Below, piece after piece: positions 46,710-56,514 of a DNA stretch of 64,000 nucleotides; the stretch's first letter is position 1, and the number at the start of each line of letters is the position of its first letter. The notes under the pieces were generated by a model. The model was not told the origin of the DNA and ran no database searches. It worked only from the letters and a program-made list of their open reading frames with translations. This stretch comes from Pelagibius litoralis. Its GTDB lineage: Bacteria; Pseudomonadota; Alphaproteobacteria; Kiloniellales; Kiloniellaceae. The DNA lies in contig NZ_JAAQPH010000005.1 of the NCBI RefSeq assembly GCF_011683915.1, positions 124,001 through 188,000 of the forward strand. The letters are read 5' to 3'. Position numbers and translations under genes: made by a program.

Positions 46710-48827
46710 TTACGATACGAAAATCTGCGAGTCGGCGTCTCTCACCAGATCGGTGATCGAGTCCATCTGCCCGTTGCCGAGGCCGGCGAAAGTCAGTGAC
46801 GCGCCGTTGCCGAACGCCACCACGACGTCACCGCCCGCGCCGGCATCGGAGACCGAGGCCACGCTGCCCAGCAGGTCATCCAGATCGATATCCCCGTCTT
46901 GATCAGAATCGATCAGATCGCGGAACGCCAGCTTGTCTGAGGCTTTGTGAAAATCGGTGATCCGGTCATGACCGTCGCCGCCATCCTGGTTCAATTTTCT
47001 GAAGATGAAGATGTCGCCCCCGGAACCGCCGCTGAGGGTATCGTCACCCTCATGCCCGATCAGCCGGTCGCGGCCGTGTCCGCTCCGCAGAACGTTGTCA
47101 CCGGCATCGCCGGCGAGGGTGTCTTTGCCGTAGCTGCTTACGGCATTCTCGATGGACACCAGGGTCTCGGTATGGGAACCCGCCCTGGCCGTACCCTCGG
47201 CCAGATCGATCCTCAGGTTTGCCGAGGTCGGATGATACTCGACCGTGTCGTTGCCGTTGCCGCCGTCGATGGTGTCGGTCCCGCCGTTGCCGCGCAGGAC
47301 ATCGTTGCCGTCCTGGCCGAACAGGCGGTCGTCACCGCCCTTGCCTTCGATCAGGTCGTCGCCGGCCCCGCCGAACAGCCTATCCGCCTCCGCCGTCCCG
47401 ACGATGGTGTCGTTGCCGGGCGTACCCGGGCCGTCGGGCCGCATAACATCGTCCAGGCTGTAGGCCCTGATATAGTCGACCTTCATATCGCTCAGGATCG
47501 CCTGTCCCGCATCCGGCTGGCCGGCAATGCCGCCGACCGCAAGGTTGACGATCAGGTACATGTCTTCGTGCATGTCATCGGGCGTCGCGGTACGGCCGAC
47601 CTCCGTCCCGTCGTAATACCAGACGATCTCCTCCGGCCCCCAAAGCACGCCGTAGTCGTGAAAACCGCCGACATCGGCGACATGGGCAACCCGGCCGTCG
47701 ATGGTATGGTCGCCGGTCGCTTCGCTGTGGGCGGTCAGAATCAGGTCGTGGGGGTTCTGTCCGCGCAGTTCGATGACGTCCAGTTCGGGCGGCCAGCCGC
47801 CGTCGGCCGGCAACAGCCAGAACGTCGGCCAGAGCCCCTGCGCCTCGGGCATATCCGCGCGGATCTCGAAATAACCGTAGGTCTGGGCGAAGGTCTCATA
47901 GCTGGTCAGCATGCCGGAGGTGTATTCGAAGCCGTCGATCTGCGGCTGAATGGCGGGCGCCGCCTCGGCCGCGGTGATGGTCAGGACCCCGTCTTCGATG
48001 CTGAAAGGATTGACGCCCGCGGTCGGCGCGTAGTCGTGATCGATGTACCACTGCAGCTCGTTGTTGTTGGGCAGCGTGCTGCCGTTGGGCGCGCCCCACC
48101 AGTAGTTCGTGTCCCAGGTGCCGTTCTGGCCGTTCCAAAGATCGAGGCTGTCGAAGCCGTCCTCGAAAGTCGGCACCAGCCCCGCAAGGTCCAAACCAAG
48201 CTGAAACTGACCGGCATCCAGATCGCCGGCGGTGGTGTCGGCAAGAACCAGGATCTCACCGCCGCCAAGGTCGAAGTGCAGATCCGTGCCCGACTGGCTG
48301 CTTCGCGCCATCAGCGCATCGAAGGAAAAGATGTCGTAGCCGGTGAGCCGCAGAACGTCGTCGGCGCTGAAATCGACGATCAGGTCGCTGCCGTTTCCCT
48401 GGGTCACGGCGAAGATGTCCGCGCCGCCATTGCCTTTCAGAACGTCGTCGCCGCCCCGTCCGTCGAGGGTCTGCCGCCCGGCGCCACCGGTGATGATGTT
48501 GTCGGTTTCGTTGCCGAAGGCATAACGGCCGCTGCCGGTCACCGTGAGGTTCTCGATTTCAGCGGAAAGTTGGTAGCTCATCCAGGTCTTGACGGTGTCG
48601 GTTCCCTGGTCGGCGGACTCAAAGGCCCGGTTCCTGCCTGAATAGAGATGATAGATGTCATCGCCGGCGCCGCCGTACAGGGAAACCTGCAGGGCGGAGT
48701 CGCCCCAGAGACTGTCGTGGGTGGCGCTGCCGTGGAGTTCTGGCGTGCCGGCGCTCGCCGTGTGGTGGTTCACGCTGGAAGCGCTATAGAAAAGGGATTT
48801 GCCTTTGGCATTCAGGATGGTGCTCAT
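46710..48827 (-). CDS. RTX-tagged GH16 endo-beta-glucanase (ExsH-like), copy 2
   Basis: This 705-aa paralog of the gene at 44268 has the same architecture. RTX-like N-terminal region, GH16 domain (about residues 220-457) with catalytic ELDVIE, then RTX repeats (GGAGDDLIEGKGGDD and following) and an acidic DSDQDGDIDLDD-type C-terminus. ATG at 48827 is chosen to match the MSTxxNAxG start and equal length of copy 1; an earlier in-frame start adds unrelated residues. Secretion through a type I exporter elsewhere in the genome is expected. Confidence 0.9.
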   Translation of the reverse strand: MSTILNAKGKSLFYSASSVNHHTASAGTPELHGSATHDSLWGDSALQVSLYGGAGDDIYHLYSGRNRAFESADQGTDTVKTWMSYQLSAEIENLTVTGSGRYAFGNETDNIITGGAGRQTLDGRGGDDVLKGNGGADIFAVTQGNGSDLIVDFSADDVLRLTGYDIFSFDALMARSSQSGTDLHFDLGGGEILVLADTTAGDLDAGQFQLGLDLAGLVPTFEDGFDSLDLWNGQNGTWDTNYWWGAPNGSTLPNNNELQWYIDHDYAPTAGVNPFSIEDGVLTITAAEAAPAIQPQIDGFEYTSGMLTSYETFAQTYGYFEIRADMPEAQGLWPTFWLLPADGGWPPELDVIELRGQNPHDLILTAHSEATGDHTIDGRVAHVADVGGFHDYGVLWGPEEIVWYYDGTEVGRTATPDDMHEDMYLIVNLAVGGIAGQPDAGQAILSDMKVDYIRAYSLDDVMRPDGPGTPGNDTIVGTAEADRLFGGAGDDLIEGKGGDDRLFGQDGNDVLRGNGGTDTIDGGNGNDTVEYHPTSANLRIDLAEGTARAGSHTETLVSIENAVSSYGKDTLAGDAGDNVLRSGHGRDRLIGHEGDDTLSGGSGGDIFIFRKLNQDGGDGHDRITDFHKASDKLAFRDLIDSDQDGDIDLDDLLGSVASVSDAGAGGDVVVAFGNGASLTFAGLGNGQMDSITDLVRDADSQIFVS

Positions 48828-49105
48828 CGATTCTCGCTTCCTGCGTTTCGACGGTTGTGGCGGGCTTTCCCTTTTGCGCCCCACCGGGCCGACGCCTTTC
48901 CTGGCGTGCGGTGCAGGGGCTTGTGATCTCTGTCCCCGGGTTTCGAGTGACGGCGACCACAATCAGGGATTGCTGTCTCGACGATCCTTCCATCAAACGA
49001 TTACCCCCCACTTAACCGGACCCGCCGAAGCCTGTGACTTAAAAGTGTTCAGCACGGCGCAAGCGGACGCCGGGCGAAAGGACGTGCAGGCGCGAACACC
49101 GAAGG
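48828..49105. other. intergenic region upstream of rnpB
   Basis: About 280 bp between the divergent RTX-GH16 copy 2 and rnpB. No gene is supported; promoters for both directions should lie here. No structured element stands out apart from the rnpB promoter at its right edge. Confidence 0.5.
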
Positions 49106-49134
49106 TTGACGCTGCCGACGCCAGGGCATAGCTC
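49106..49134 (+). promoter_or_regulatory. rnpB promoter
   Basis: TTGACG (49106-49111), a 17-bp spacer and TAGCTC (49129-49134) place transcription start at about 49141, exactly at the first base of the RNase P RNA P1 stem. The -10 is weak, but the geometry agrees with the RNA 5' end. Confidence 0.6.
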
Positions 49135-49140
49135 TACGGG

Positions 49141-49534
<394 letters not shown>

Positions 49535-49764
49535 ATTTTACCCTGTTGAAATACATAGAAAATTATCCGGTCCGGCGTGCGAGAGACACGCCCGGCCCTG
49601 CCCCGTCCGCGCTGCGGGCCGGCACGCACAGCACAATCAAGCCATCAAAGAACAAAAAACGAACAAGCTGTAGCCACAATCTCTAGTCACTCTTACTTGT
49701 GGTTTTTCAGATCAAACCCACAAGGGGTGCCACAACTACATTACAGAGCCGGGAATTGATCGCT

Positions 49765-49780
49765 TTAAGCTCTTGTTAAC
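49765..49780. promoter_or_regulatory. CtrA-type binding site upstream of the dcw cluster
   Basis: TTAA-GCTCTTG-TTAAC matches the full TTAA-N7-TTAAC consensus of the cell-cycle regulator CtrA. It lies 25 bp upstream of the -35-like TTGACA of the mra promoter. This places the cluster under possible cell-cycle control. Binding is inferred from consensus and position. Confidence 0.6.
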
Positions 49781-49804
49781 CCGCAATAATTACTTGTAGC
49801 GGCA

Positions 49805-49833
49805 TTGACACCCATGAAATCCCATGATATCCC
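49805..49833 (+). promoter_or_regulatory. mra (dcw) promoter
   Basis: A perfect TTGACA (49805-49810) with 17-bp spacing reaches only a poor TATCCC (49828-49833), so start is expected near 49840. The first MraZ box begins at the last base of the -35, so MraZ binding would occlude RNA polymerase. Confidence 0.55.
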
Positions 49834-49844
49834 AAATTGTCCTA
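49810..49844 (-). promoter_or_regulatory. MraZ operator: four direct repeats, 10-bp period
   Basis: Boxes ACCCA (49810), TCCCA (49820), TCCCA (49830) and TCCTA (49840) recur every 10 bp; on the minus strand they read TGGGT/TGGGA/TGGGA/TAGGA. MraZ is known to bind TGGGN direct repeats separated by 5 bp in the promoter of its own operon. Position over the -35/-10 implies autorepression. Confidence 0.8.
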
Positions 49845-49949
49845 AATGAGGGTAAGCTACGGCGATTTTTGCCGGATCATGGACCGGACAGTGAGCAATC
49901 CAGGCCAACGGCCTGAACGGCAACGGAAAAGGAGCCTAGGGGGAACAAG

Positions 49950-50411
49950 GTGGCCGTCTTTATTGGCACCTTCGAGAACAAGGTGGATCAGAAGGGTCGG
50001 GTTTCCGTCCCCGCTGTGTTCCGCCAGACACTCGCCGGCCTGTCGTTCAACGGCATCGTCGCCTTCCGTTCGCATCGTGCCGATGCGATCGAGGGCTGCG
50101 GCATGGATTTCATGGAGCAGATGATCGCCCGCGTGTCGGAGATCGACCTGTTCTCCGAAACCCACGACGACCTGGCGACGACGATTTTCTCTGATTCCCA
50201 ACAGCTTCCCTTCGACGGCACCGGGCGCATCATGCTGCCGCAGGGCTTTCGCGACCACGCCGGCATCACCGACCGCGCCGCCTTCGTCGGCATGGGCCAG
50301 CTGTTTCAGATCTGGCATCCCGACGCCCTTGAGCGCCACAAGGCCGAGGCGCGCGACCGCGCCCGCTCCCAGAGACTGACCATTCCGACCGGCGGCGGGG
50401 GTGCGCGATGA
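49950..50411 (+). CDS. mraZ: transcriptional regulator MraZ
   Basis: This 153-aa protein of the AbrB-like double-beta fold forms ring-shaped oligomers and represses the dcw operon by binding TGGGN repeats. The start [21 protein letters not shown] and the second repeat ([18 protein letters not shown]) are typical. It begins at GTG with GGGGGAAC upstream. The operator repeats lie 106-140 bp upstream of this start. Its stop overlaps the rsmH start in an ATGA. Confidence 0.97.
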   Translation: MAVFIGTFENKVDQKGRVSVPAVFRQTLAGLSFNGIVAFRSHRADAIEGCGMDFMEQMIARVSEIDLFSETHDDLATTIFSDSQQLPFDGTGRIMLPQGFRDHAGITDRAAFVGMGQLFQIWHPDALERHKAEARDRARSQRLTIPTGGGGAR

Positions 50412-51454
50412 ACGCGGAAACCCCAATGACCGGTGGGGCAGCCGGCAGTGCCCACAAGCCGGTCCTGCTCACCGAAGTGTTGGAAGCCTTGGCGCCGCGC
50501 GACGGCGCCATTTACGTTGACGGCACCTTTGGCGCCGGCGGCTACAGCCGGGCGATCCTGGATGCCGCCGACTGCACGGTCTGGGGGATCGACCGGGATC
50601 GCGGAGCCGTGGCGCGCGGGCGCCGGCTGGCGGAGGACTATCCCGGCCGCCTGCACATGATCGAAGGCTGCTTCGGCGACATGAAGACCTTGCTGGCCGG
50701 GCGCCTGGACAGCCCACTGGACGGAATTGCCCTGGATTTGGGTGTCTCCTCCATGCAGATCGACGAGGCCGGGCGCGGATTCTCATTCCGCTTCGACGGC
50801 CCCCTGGACATGCGTATGGAAGGACCGGACGACAGCGGCAAGACATCCGCCCGCCCCTCCGCCGCCGATCTGGTGAACACCCTGCCCGAGGCCGAGCTGG
50901 CCGACATTATCTATCGCTACGGCGAGGAGCGCCGCTCCCGCCAGGTTGCCCACGCCATCGTGAAGGCCCGCAGCGACAAGCCGATCACCCGCACGGGTGA
51001 GCTGGCCGAGCTGGTTCGCAGTGCGGTGAAGAAGGGTGTAAAGCGCAGCAGCGCAAAGTCGATCGATCCAGCAACCCGGACCTTTCAGGCCCTGCGGATC
51101 CTGGTGAATGACGAGCTGGGCGAGTTGGAGCGCGGCCTGGAAGCGGCCGAGCAGTTGCTGCGTCCCGGCGGACGGCTGGCCGTGGTGTCGTTCCACTCTC
51201 TTGAGGACCGCCAGGTAAAGCACTTCCTGCGCGCGCGCAGCCGCGAGACCCCGGCCCGGTCCCGCCACCTGCCGCCGGTACAGGACGACGCCCAGCCCGC
51301 CCCGACCTTTCGCCCGCTGTTTCGCGGCAGCAAAACCGCCGGCGAAGCGGAATGCCGCGGCAATCCCCGTGCCCGCTCCGCCCATCTGCGTGCGGCAGAG
51401 CGCAACGACGCACCCGCGCCGGACAAAGCCACCCAGCAGGGAGGCCGGCCATGA
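50408..51454 (+). CDS. rsmH: 16S rRNA (cytosine1402-N4)-methyltransferase RsmH
   Basis: This 348-aa SAM-dependent enzyme methylates N4 of C1402 in 16S rRNA. It has [13 protein letters not shown] at the start, the SAM loop [15 protein letters not shown], and [29 protein letters not shown] and [17 protein letters not shown] blocks. The C-terminal ~70 residues are low-complexity and basic. Overlaps of 4 bp with mraZ and ftsL place it within one transcript. Confidence 0.97.
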   Translation: MNAETPMTGGAAGSAHKPVLLTEVLEALAPRDGAIYVDGTFGAGGYSRAILDAADCTVWGIDRDRGAVARGRRLAEDYPGRLHMIEGCFGDMKTLLAGRLDSPLDGIALDLGVSSMQIDEAGRGFSFRFDGPLDMRMEGPDDSGKTSARPSAADLVNTLPEAELADIIYRYGEERRSRQVAHAIVKARSDKPITRTGELAELVRSAVKKGVKRSSAKSIDPATRTFQALRILVNDELGELERGLEAAEQLLRPGGRLAVVSFHSLEDRQVKHFLRARSRETPARSRHLPPVQDDAQPAPTFRPLFRGSKTAGEAECRGNPRARSAHLRAAERNDAPAPDKATQQGGRP

Positions 51455-51822
51455 GGCGCTTTGTCATTTTCTGCTGGATCCTCGCGGGATCGGTCACCGC
51501 CCTCACCCTGTTTCAGATCAAACAGGAAGTTCTGGAACTGGAGCACGGCATTAAACAGGTCCACAGCGACATCCTGCGCGATCAGGAAGCCATCCACGTG
51601 CTGGAAGCGGAGTGGAGCTATCTGAACCATCCGGCACGCATCGCCGCCCTGGCAGAGCACCACCTGCAGCTCGCCCCGATCCCGGCGGAACGCATCATCG
51701 GCTTCGCCGATCTGCCCTTCCCCGGCGAACCGCAAGAAGAAGAGGGCAAGGATGAGCCCGCCACGGGCCCGGCAACCCTGGTTACCGCCCCCGCCGCAAC
51801 GCTGGGAGCAACAAACCGATGA
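51451..51822 (+). CDS. ftsL: cell division protein FtsL
   Basis: This 123-aa bitopic protein has one N-terminal membrane segment (about residues 4-22) followed by a short coiled coil ([19 protein letters not shown]) and the conserved [19 protein letters not shown] motif. It bridges FtsI/FtsW and FtsB in the divisome. ATG at 51451, overlapping the rsmH stop, has AGGGAGG upstream and fits the family start. The C-terminal tail is acidic and unusually Pro/Ala-rich. Confidence 0.93.
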   Translation: MRRFVIFCWILAGSVTALTLFQIKQEVLELEHGIKQVHSDILRDQEAIHVLEAEWSYLNHPARIAALAEHHLQLAPIPAERIIGFADLPFPGEPQEEEGKDEPATGPATLVTAPAATLGATNR

Positions 51823-53600
51823 TCCGACGCTATTTCGTACGCTCGCAGACCAAACCCTTGCCGCCGGCAACGGCGGCGGAGCTGCCCAGCTTCGACCTGC
51901 AGGGCGGCCGCCCGGTGGAGCTGCGCCTTGACGGCACCGCCAAGCAGGCCCTGGAGACCGGCCGCACGCGTCTGCTTGTGGCCGCGGTCAGCTTTGCCCT
52001 GGCCTTCAGCCTGATCGGCTGGCGCCTGATCGACCTCGGCCTGATGACCGACCGGCACGAGCCCTCTATCGCCCGCGACCTTTCTTCCGGCGGCCTGGAA
52101 ACCGGGCGCGCCGACATCGTCGACCGCAACGGCATCGTTCTGGCCACCACCCTGCCGACGGCGTCGCTCTATGCAAACCCGCGGCATGTGCGCGACCCCG
52201 AAGCGGCCGCCGCGCAGCTCGCCACAGTGCTGCCCCAGGCAAGCGCGGCGCAGTTGGGCGCCAAGCTGGCCAGCGAGCGCTCCTTCGTCTGGCTGCAACG
52301 CAACCTGACGCCGCGTCAACACGATGCCGTCAACCGGCTCGGCATCCCCGGACTCTACTTTCAACGCGAACGCCGCCGCTTTTATCCGCATGGCGCCCTG
52401 ACGCCCCATGTCGTCGGCTTCACCGGCGTCGACAATCAAGGCCTGGCCGGTATCGAGCAGTCCTTCGACGACGTGCTGCGCGCCTCCGTGAAACCCCTGC
52501 CGCTGAGCCTGGACATCCGTATCCAGCACATCCTGTCCGAGGAACTGGCCAGATCGATTGACACCTTCAGCGCCATCGGCGGCGCCGGGGTGGTGATGGA
52601 CGTTACGACCGGCGAGATCGTCGCCATGGCCTCGCTGCCCAGCTACGACCCGGCCAAGCCCGCCGCCGCCGCCGCCGAAGCACGCTTCAACCGCGCCAGC
52701 CTGGGGGCCTACGAAATGGGCTCGATCTTCAAGATCTTCACCACGGCGATGGCGCTGAACGAAGGGGTCGTCACTCTGCGCGACGGCTATGACACGCGTC
52801 AGCCGATCAGGATTTCGCGGTTCACCATCAGAGATTTCAAGCCCAAGAACCGCTGGCTCTCGATCCCCGAAATCTTCATGTATTCCAGCAATATCGGCAC
52901 GGTGCACATGGCTATGGACGCCGGCACCCCGGCACAGCAGACCTTTCTGAAGCGCCTCGGTCTGTTGCAGCCGGCGAACATCGAGTTGCCGGAAGTGGGC
53001 CAGCCGATAGTCCCCTCGCCCTGGCGCGAGATCAACACCATGACGATTTCCTACGGCTACGGCCTGGCGGTCTCGCCCCTGCAGGTAGCAGGGGCAGTGG
53101 CCTCCCTGGTCAACGGCGGCACCGCGGTGCGCCCGACCCTGTTAAAGCGCGATCCGGCCAAGGTGGCGAAAGGGCCGCGGATCATTTCCGAAGAAACCTC
53201 GGAGACGATCCGCCGCCTGATGCGTCTGGTCGTCGCCAAGGGGTCCGGCCGCAAAGCCAATGCCGAAGGCTACCTCGTCGGCGGCAAGACCGGCACTGCC
53301 GACAAGCTGGCCGGACGCCGCTACGCCCGCAACGCGCGGATCTCATCCTTCGTCGCCGGCTTCCCCATGGACAAGCCGCGCTATGTCGTCTTCGTCACCA
53401 TCGACGAGCCGAAGCCGACCAAGGAAACCCATGGCTATGCGACCGGTGGCTGGGTCGCCGCACCGGCGGTCAACAACATCGTAACGCGCGTCGCCCCGCT
53501 GGTCGGGATTGCACCGCGCGACAACGGCAACGCGATGATCGAGCAGCTCCTTGTCGAGATAAACAAGAGCGCGGAAGGCCGCCAGCTTGCGTCTAACTGA
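51819..53600 (+). CDS. ftsI: septal transpeptidase FtsI (PBP3)
   Basis: This 593-aa class B penicillin-binding protein cross-links septal peptidoglycan. N-terminal TM helix (about 52-75), dimerisation region (about 80-230), and transpeptidase domain with Ser302-x-x-Lys305 (GSIFK), SSN at 356-358 and KTGT at 490-493. It overlaps the ftsL stop by 4 bp and the murE start by 14 bp. Confidence 0.97.
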   Translation: MIRRYFVRSQTKPLPPATAAELPSFDLQGGRPVELRLDGTAKQALETGRTRLLVAAVSFALAFSLIGWRLIDLGLMTDRHEPSIARDLSSGGLETGRADIVDRNGIVLATTLPTASLYANPRHVRDPEAAAAQLATVLPQASAAQLGAKLASERSFVWLQRNLTPRQHDAVNRLGIPGLYFQRERRRFYPHGALTPHVVGFTGVDNQGLAGIEQSFDDVLRASVKPLPLSLDIRIQHILSEELARSIDTFSAIGGAGVVMDVTTGEIVAMASLPSYDPAKPAAAAAEARFNRASLGAYEMGSIFKIFTTAMALNEGVVTLRDGYDTRQPIRISRFTIRDFKPKNRWLSIPEIFMYSSNIGTVHMAMDAGTPAQQTFLKRLGLLQPANIELPEVGQPIVPSPWREINTMTISYGYGLAVSPLQVAGAVASLVNGGTAVRPTLLKRDPAKVAKGPRIISEETSETIRRLMRLVVAKGSGRKANAEGYLVGGKTGTADKLAGRRYARNARISSFVAGFPMDKPRYVVFVTIDEPKPTKETHGYATGGWVAAPAVNNIVTRVAPLVGIAPRDNGNAMIEQLLVEINKSAEGRQLASN

Positions 53601-55077
53601 CCTGCTCGCAAAGAAAGAGAACGGAATGCAGCCGGAAGCGGTCCCCGCAGAGGCCCATATGGAGGTAGACATCAGCGGTATGACGGCGGACAGCCGCCAG
53701 GTCGCCGAGGGCTACCTCTTTGCCGCTCTGCCGGGCAGCCGCGTCGATGGCCGCGACTTCATTGCCCAGGCCCTGGAAAAGGGCGCGGCCGCCATACTGG
53801 CGCCGGAGGGAACCGATCTGCCCGCTGGCGCGCGGCCGGTCGCCCTGATCACCGATGCAAACCCGCGGCGGCGCCTGGCGCTTCTCGCCGCCCGCTTCTT
53901 CGAACGCCAGCCGGCGACGGCCGTTACCGTCACCGGCACCAATGGCAAGACTTCGGTCGCTAGTTTCACCACCCAGATCTGGCATGCCCTTGGCCGCGAA
54001 GCGGCCAGCCTGGGCACCCTCGGCCTGCAGCCGCCGCGCCCCGACGCACCGGCCTCGCTGACCACGCCCGATCCGGTGGAGCTGCACCGCTGCCTTGCGT
54101 CGCTGGCCCGTGATCGCGTTGATCATGTTGTGCTGGAAGCCTCAAGCCATGGACTGGACCAGTATCGGCTTGACGGGATCCGGGTCAGCGCCGCTGCCTT
54201 CACCAATCTGACACGCGACCATCTGGACTATCACGGCAGCATGGAGGCTTATCTGGCCGCCAAGCTGCGGCTCTTTACCGAGCTTCTGCAGCCGGACGGT
54301 AGCGCGGTGGTGAACATCGACGACCCCGCCGGTGTTCAGGTGGCCGAGGCCTGCCGCGCCCGCGGCCTGAAGCTTTTGACCTATGGCCGCAGCACCAGCG
54401 ACCTGCAACTGCTCGGCCAGGTGCCCACGGCCACCGGTCAGGACCTCAAACTGCGCCTTCTGGGCAAGGACTACGCCGTTTCCCTGGGTGTCGTCGGCGC
54501 TTTTCAGGCCGACAACGTGCTGGCCGCCCTGGGGCTGGTGATCGCCGGCGGAATTGACGCGGACGCTGCCGTCGCGACCCTCGACAAGCTGGGCGGGGTG
54601 CCGGGCCGGGTGGAACTGGTGGGCGAGACCGCCGCCGGTGGACACGTCTACGTCGACTTTGCCCATACGCCCGATGCTCTGGAGACGGTGCTGGCCGCGC
54701 TGCGGCCCCACACCCGCGGGGAACTCTCCGTCGTCGTCGGCTGCGGTGGTGACCGCGACCGCGGCAAGCGCCCGCAGATGGGTGGAATAGCCGTGCGCCT
54801 GGCCGACAAGGCCTACATCACCGACGACAATCCGCGCAGCGAGGACCCGGCGGCGATCCGCCGGGAAATGCTGGCCGCGGCGCCGGGCGCACAAGAGATC
54901 GGCGATCGGGGGGTGGCCATCGCCACCGCGGTGGCCGCGCTGGGTTCGGGCGATGTCCTGGTCATCGCCGGCAAGGGCCATGAGACTGGCCAGATTGTTG
55001 GGGGACAAGTCTTGCCGTTCGACGATCGTGACGTCGCCCGAACCGCCATTCGCAGCACGGAGGAAGCGCAGACATGA
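53587..55077 (+). CDS. murE: UDP-MurNAc-L-Ala-D-Glu:meso-DAP ligase MurE
   Basis: This 496-aa Mur ligase adds the third residue to the peptidoglycan precursor. ATP-binding TGTNGKT at 116-122, and the meso-DAP-specific DNPR at 414-417 (ITDDNPRSED), so the wall peptide should contain meso-diaminopimelate. It starts at TTG (MRLTDLLA) inside the ftsI end, with a GGAAGG-like site upstream. Its stop overlaps the murF start by 4 bp. Confidence 0.96.
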   Translation: MRLTDLLAKKENGMQPEAVPAEAHMEVDISGMTADSRQVAEGYLFAALPGSRVDGRDFIAQALEKGAAAILAPEGTDLPAGARPVALITDANPRRRLALLAARFFERQPATAVTVTGTNGKTSVASFTTQIWHALGREAASLGTLGLQPPRPDAPASLTTPDPVELHRCLASLARDRVDHVVLEASSHGLDQYRLDGIRVSAAAFTNLTRDHLDYHGSMEAYLAAKLRLFTELLQPDGSAVVNIDDPAGVQVAEACRARGLKLLTYGRSTSDLQLLGQVPTATGQDLKLRLLGKDYAVSLGVVGAFQADNVLAALGLVIAGGIDADAAVATLDKLGGVPGRVELVGETAAGGHVYVDFAHTPDALETVLAALRPHTRGELSVVVGCGGDRDRGKRPQMGGIAVRLADKAYITDDNPRSEDPAAIRREMLAAAPGAQEIGDRGVAIATAVAALGSGDVLVIAGKGHETGQIVGGQVLPFDDRDVARTAIRSTEEAQT

Positions 55078-56501
55078 CGGCTGCCTCCCTCTGGACTGCC
55101 GAGGAAGTCGCCCAGGCAACCGGCGGACGCATCACCGGCGACTGGCAGGCCAGCGGCGTTTCAATCGATTCCCGCAGCCTGGAAGCCGGCGACCTTTTCG
55201 TCGCCCTGAAAGGACCGAGCTTCGACGGCCACGACTACGCCGGCAAGGCGATCAAGGCCGGCGCCGCCGCAGCCCTCGTCCACCGCCGCGCCGACGGCAT
55301 CGACGAAAGCGACCCGCTGATCATCGTCGACGACAGTTTCGCCGCCCTCTGGCGGCTCGGCACGGCGGCGCGCGAACGCAGCCAGGCGCGCCTCATCGCG
55401 GTGACCGGCTCGGTCGGCAAGACGGGCACCAAGGAGGCCCTGCGCCTCTGCCTGGAGCCCCAGGGGATCACGGCGGCCAGCGTCGGCAGCTTCAACAATC
55501 ACTGGGGCGTGCCCCTCAGCCTCGCCCGCATGCAGCGCGATGCGGCCTACGGCATCTTCGAGCTGGGCATGAACCACGCCGGCGAAATCAGCGAACTCAC
55601 CGCGCTGGTGCGCCCCCACGTCGCGATCATCACCAACATCGAGCCGGCCCATCTCGGCAACTTTGACTCGATCGCCGGGATCGCCGACGCCAAGGCCGAG
55701 ATCTTCGAAGGCATGGACGCCAACGGCTGTGCCATCCTGAACCGCGACAACGCCTTTTTTCACCATCTGCGCGACAAGGCGGAGACTGCCGGAATCGGCC
55801 GTATCCTGTCTTTCGGCCGTCATAAGGATGCCGATGCACGGCTGGTCGAGGAATCGCTCCACGCCACCTGCAGCTCGGTGAAGGCGATCATCCGCGGCAG
55901 CGAGTTGGACTATTGTATTGCCTTGCCGGGTTCGCACTGGGTGATGAATTCCCTCGCCGTTCTGGCCGCCGTGGGCGCAGCCGGCGCCGACCCGGTCAAG
56001 GCAGCAGCCCAACTGGCCGGCCTGAATGCGCTGAAAGGGCGCGGCGAGCGCCACACGGTCGAAACCCCCGGCGGCAGCTTCAAGCTGATCGACGACAGCT
56101 ACAACGCCAATCCGACGTCGATGCGCGCCGCCGTCGACGTGCTGGGCCGTTCCACACTGGGCGCCGGCGGCCGGCGCATTGCCGTGCTCGGCGACATGCT
56201 GGAACTGGGCGCGCAGTCGACGGAGATGCACGCCAAGCTGGCCGAGCCGTTGCGCGAAGCCGGTGTCGACCTGGTGTTCACCTGCGGCTCTGAGATGGCC
56301 GCCTTGCACGAGGCGCTGCCGCAGAACCTGCGCGGCGCCCATGGCGCCTCTTCACAGGATCTCGCGGCTCAGTTGGCCGAAGCGGTCAAACCGGGCGACA
56401 GCATTCTGGTGAAAGGTTCGCTGGGGTCGCGCATGGCCCTCGTGGTCGAAGCGCTGCTGGCGCTGGATCAAAGCCTGCCGCGCGCAGCGAATGGGCAGTA
56501 G
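55074..56501 (+). CDS. murF: UDP-MurNAc-tripeptide:D-Ala-D-Ala ligase MurF
   Basis: This 475-aa ligase adds D-Ala-D-Ala, giving the complete UDP-MurNAc-pentapeptide. MurF-type P-loop VTGSVGKTGTKEALR, SFNNHWGVPLSLARM, GMNHAGEISELT, and the C-terminal IDDSYNANPTSMRAA are diagnostic. It starts in a 4-bp overlap with murE and is followed after 13 bp by mraY. Confidence 0.97.
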   Translation: MTAASLWTAEEVAQATGGRITGDWQASGVSIDSRSLEAGDLFVALKGPSFDGHDYAGKAIKAGAAAALVHRRADGIDESDPLIIVDDSFAALWRLGTAARERSQARLIAVTGSVGKTGTKEALRLCLEPQGITAASVGSFNNHWGVPLSLARMQRDAAYGIFELGMNHAGEISELTALVRPHVAIITNIEPAHLGNFDSIAGIADAKAEIFEGMDANGCAILNRDNAFFHHLRDKAETAGIGRILSFGRHKDADARLVEESLHATCSSVKAIIRGSELDYCIALPGSHWVMNSLAVLAAVGAAGADPVKAAAQLAGLNALKGRGERHTVETPGGSFKLIDDSYNANPTSMRAAVDVLGRSTLGAGGRRIAVLGDMLELGAQSTEMHAKLAEPLREAGVDLVFTCGSEMAALHEALPQNLRGAHGASSQDLAAQLAEAVKPGDSILVKGSLGSRMALVVEALLALDQSLPRAANGQ

Positions 56502-56514
56502 GAGATAGTATAGA

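Larger units (their letters stand above)
49535..49949. other. AT-rich leader between rnpB and mraZ
   Basis: About 415 bp, clearly AT-richer than the flanks, with no convincing coding sequence. It holds a CTTGTGG/CCACAAG hairpin (49696-49702 with 49718-49724), a CtrA-type box (49765-49780), a TTGACA element (49805-49810), four MraZ boxes (49810-49844) and a long untranslated leader to the mraZ start. Confidence 0.7.

Noticed and set aside
46947-48641. A long open frame antisense to RTX-GH16 copy 2
   Set aside because: Same cause: strong codon bias in the repeat-rich sense gene opens the complementary frame.
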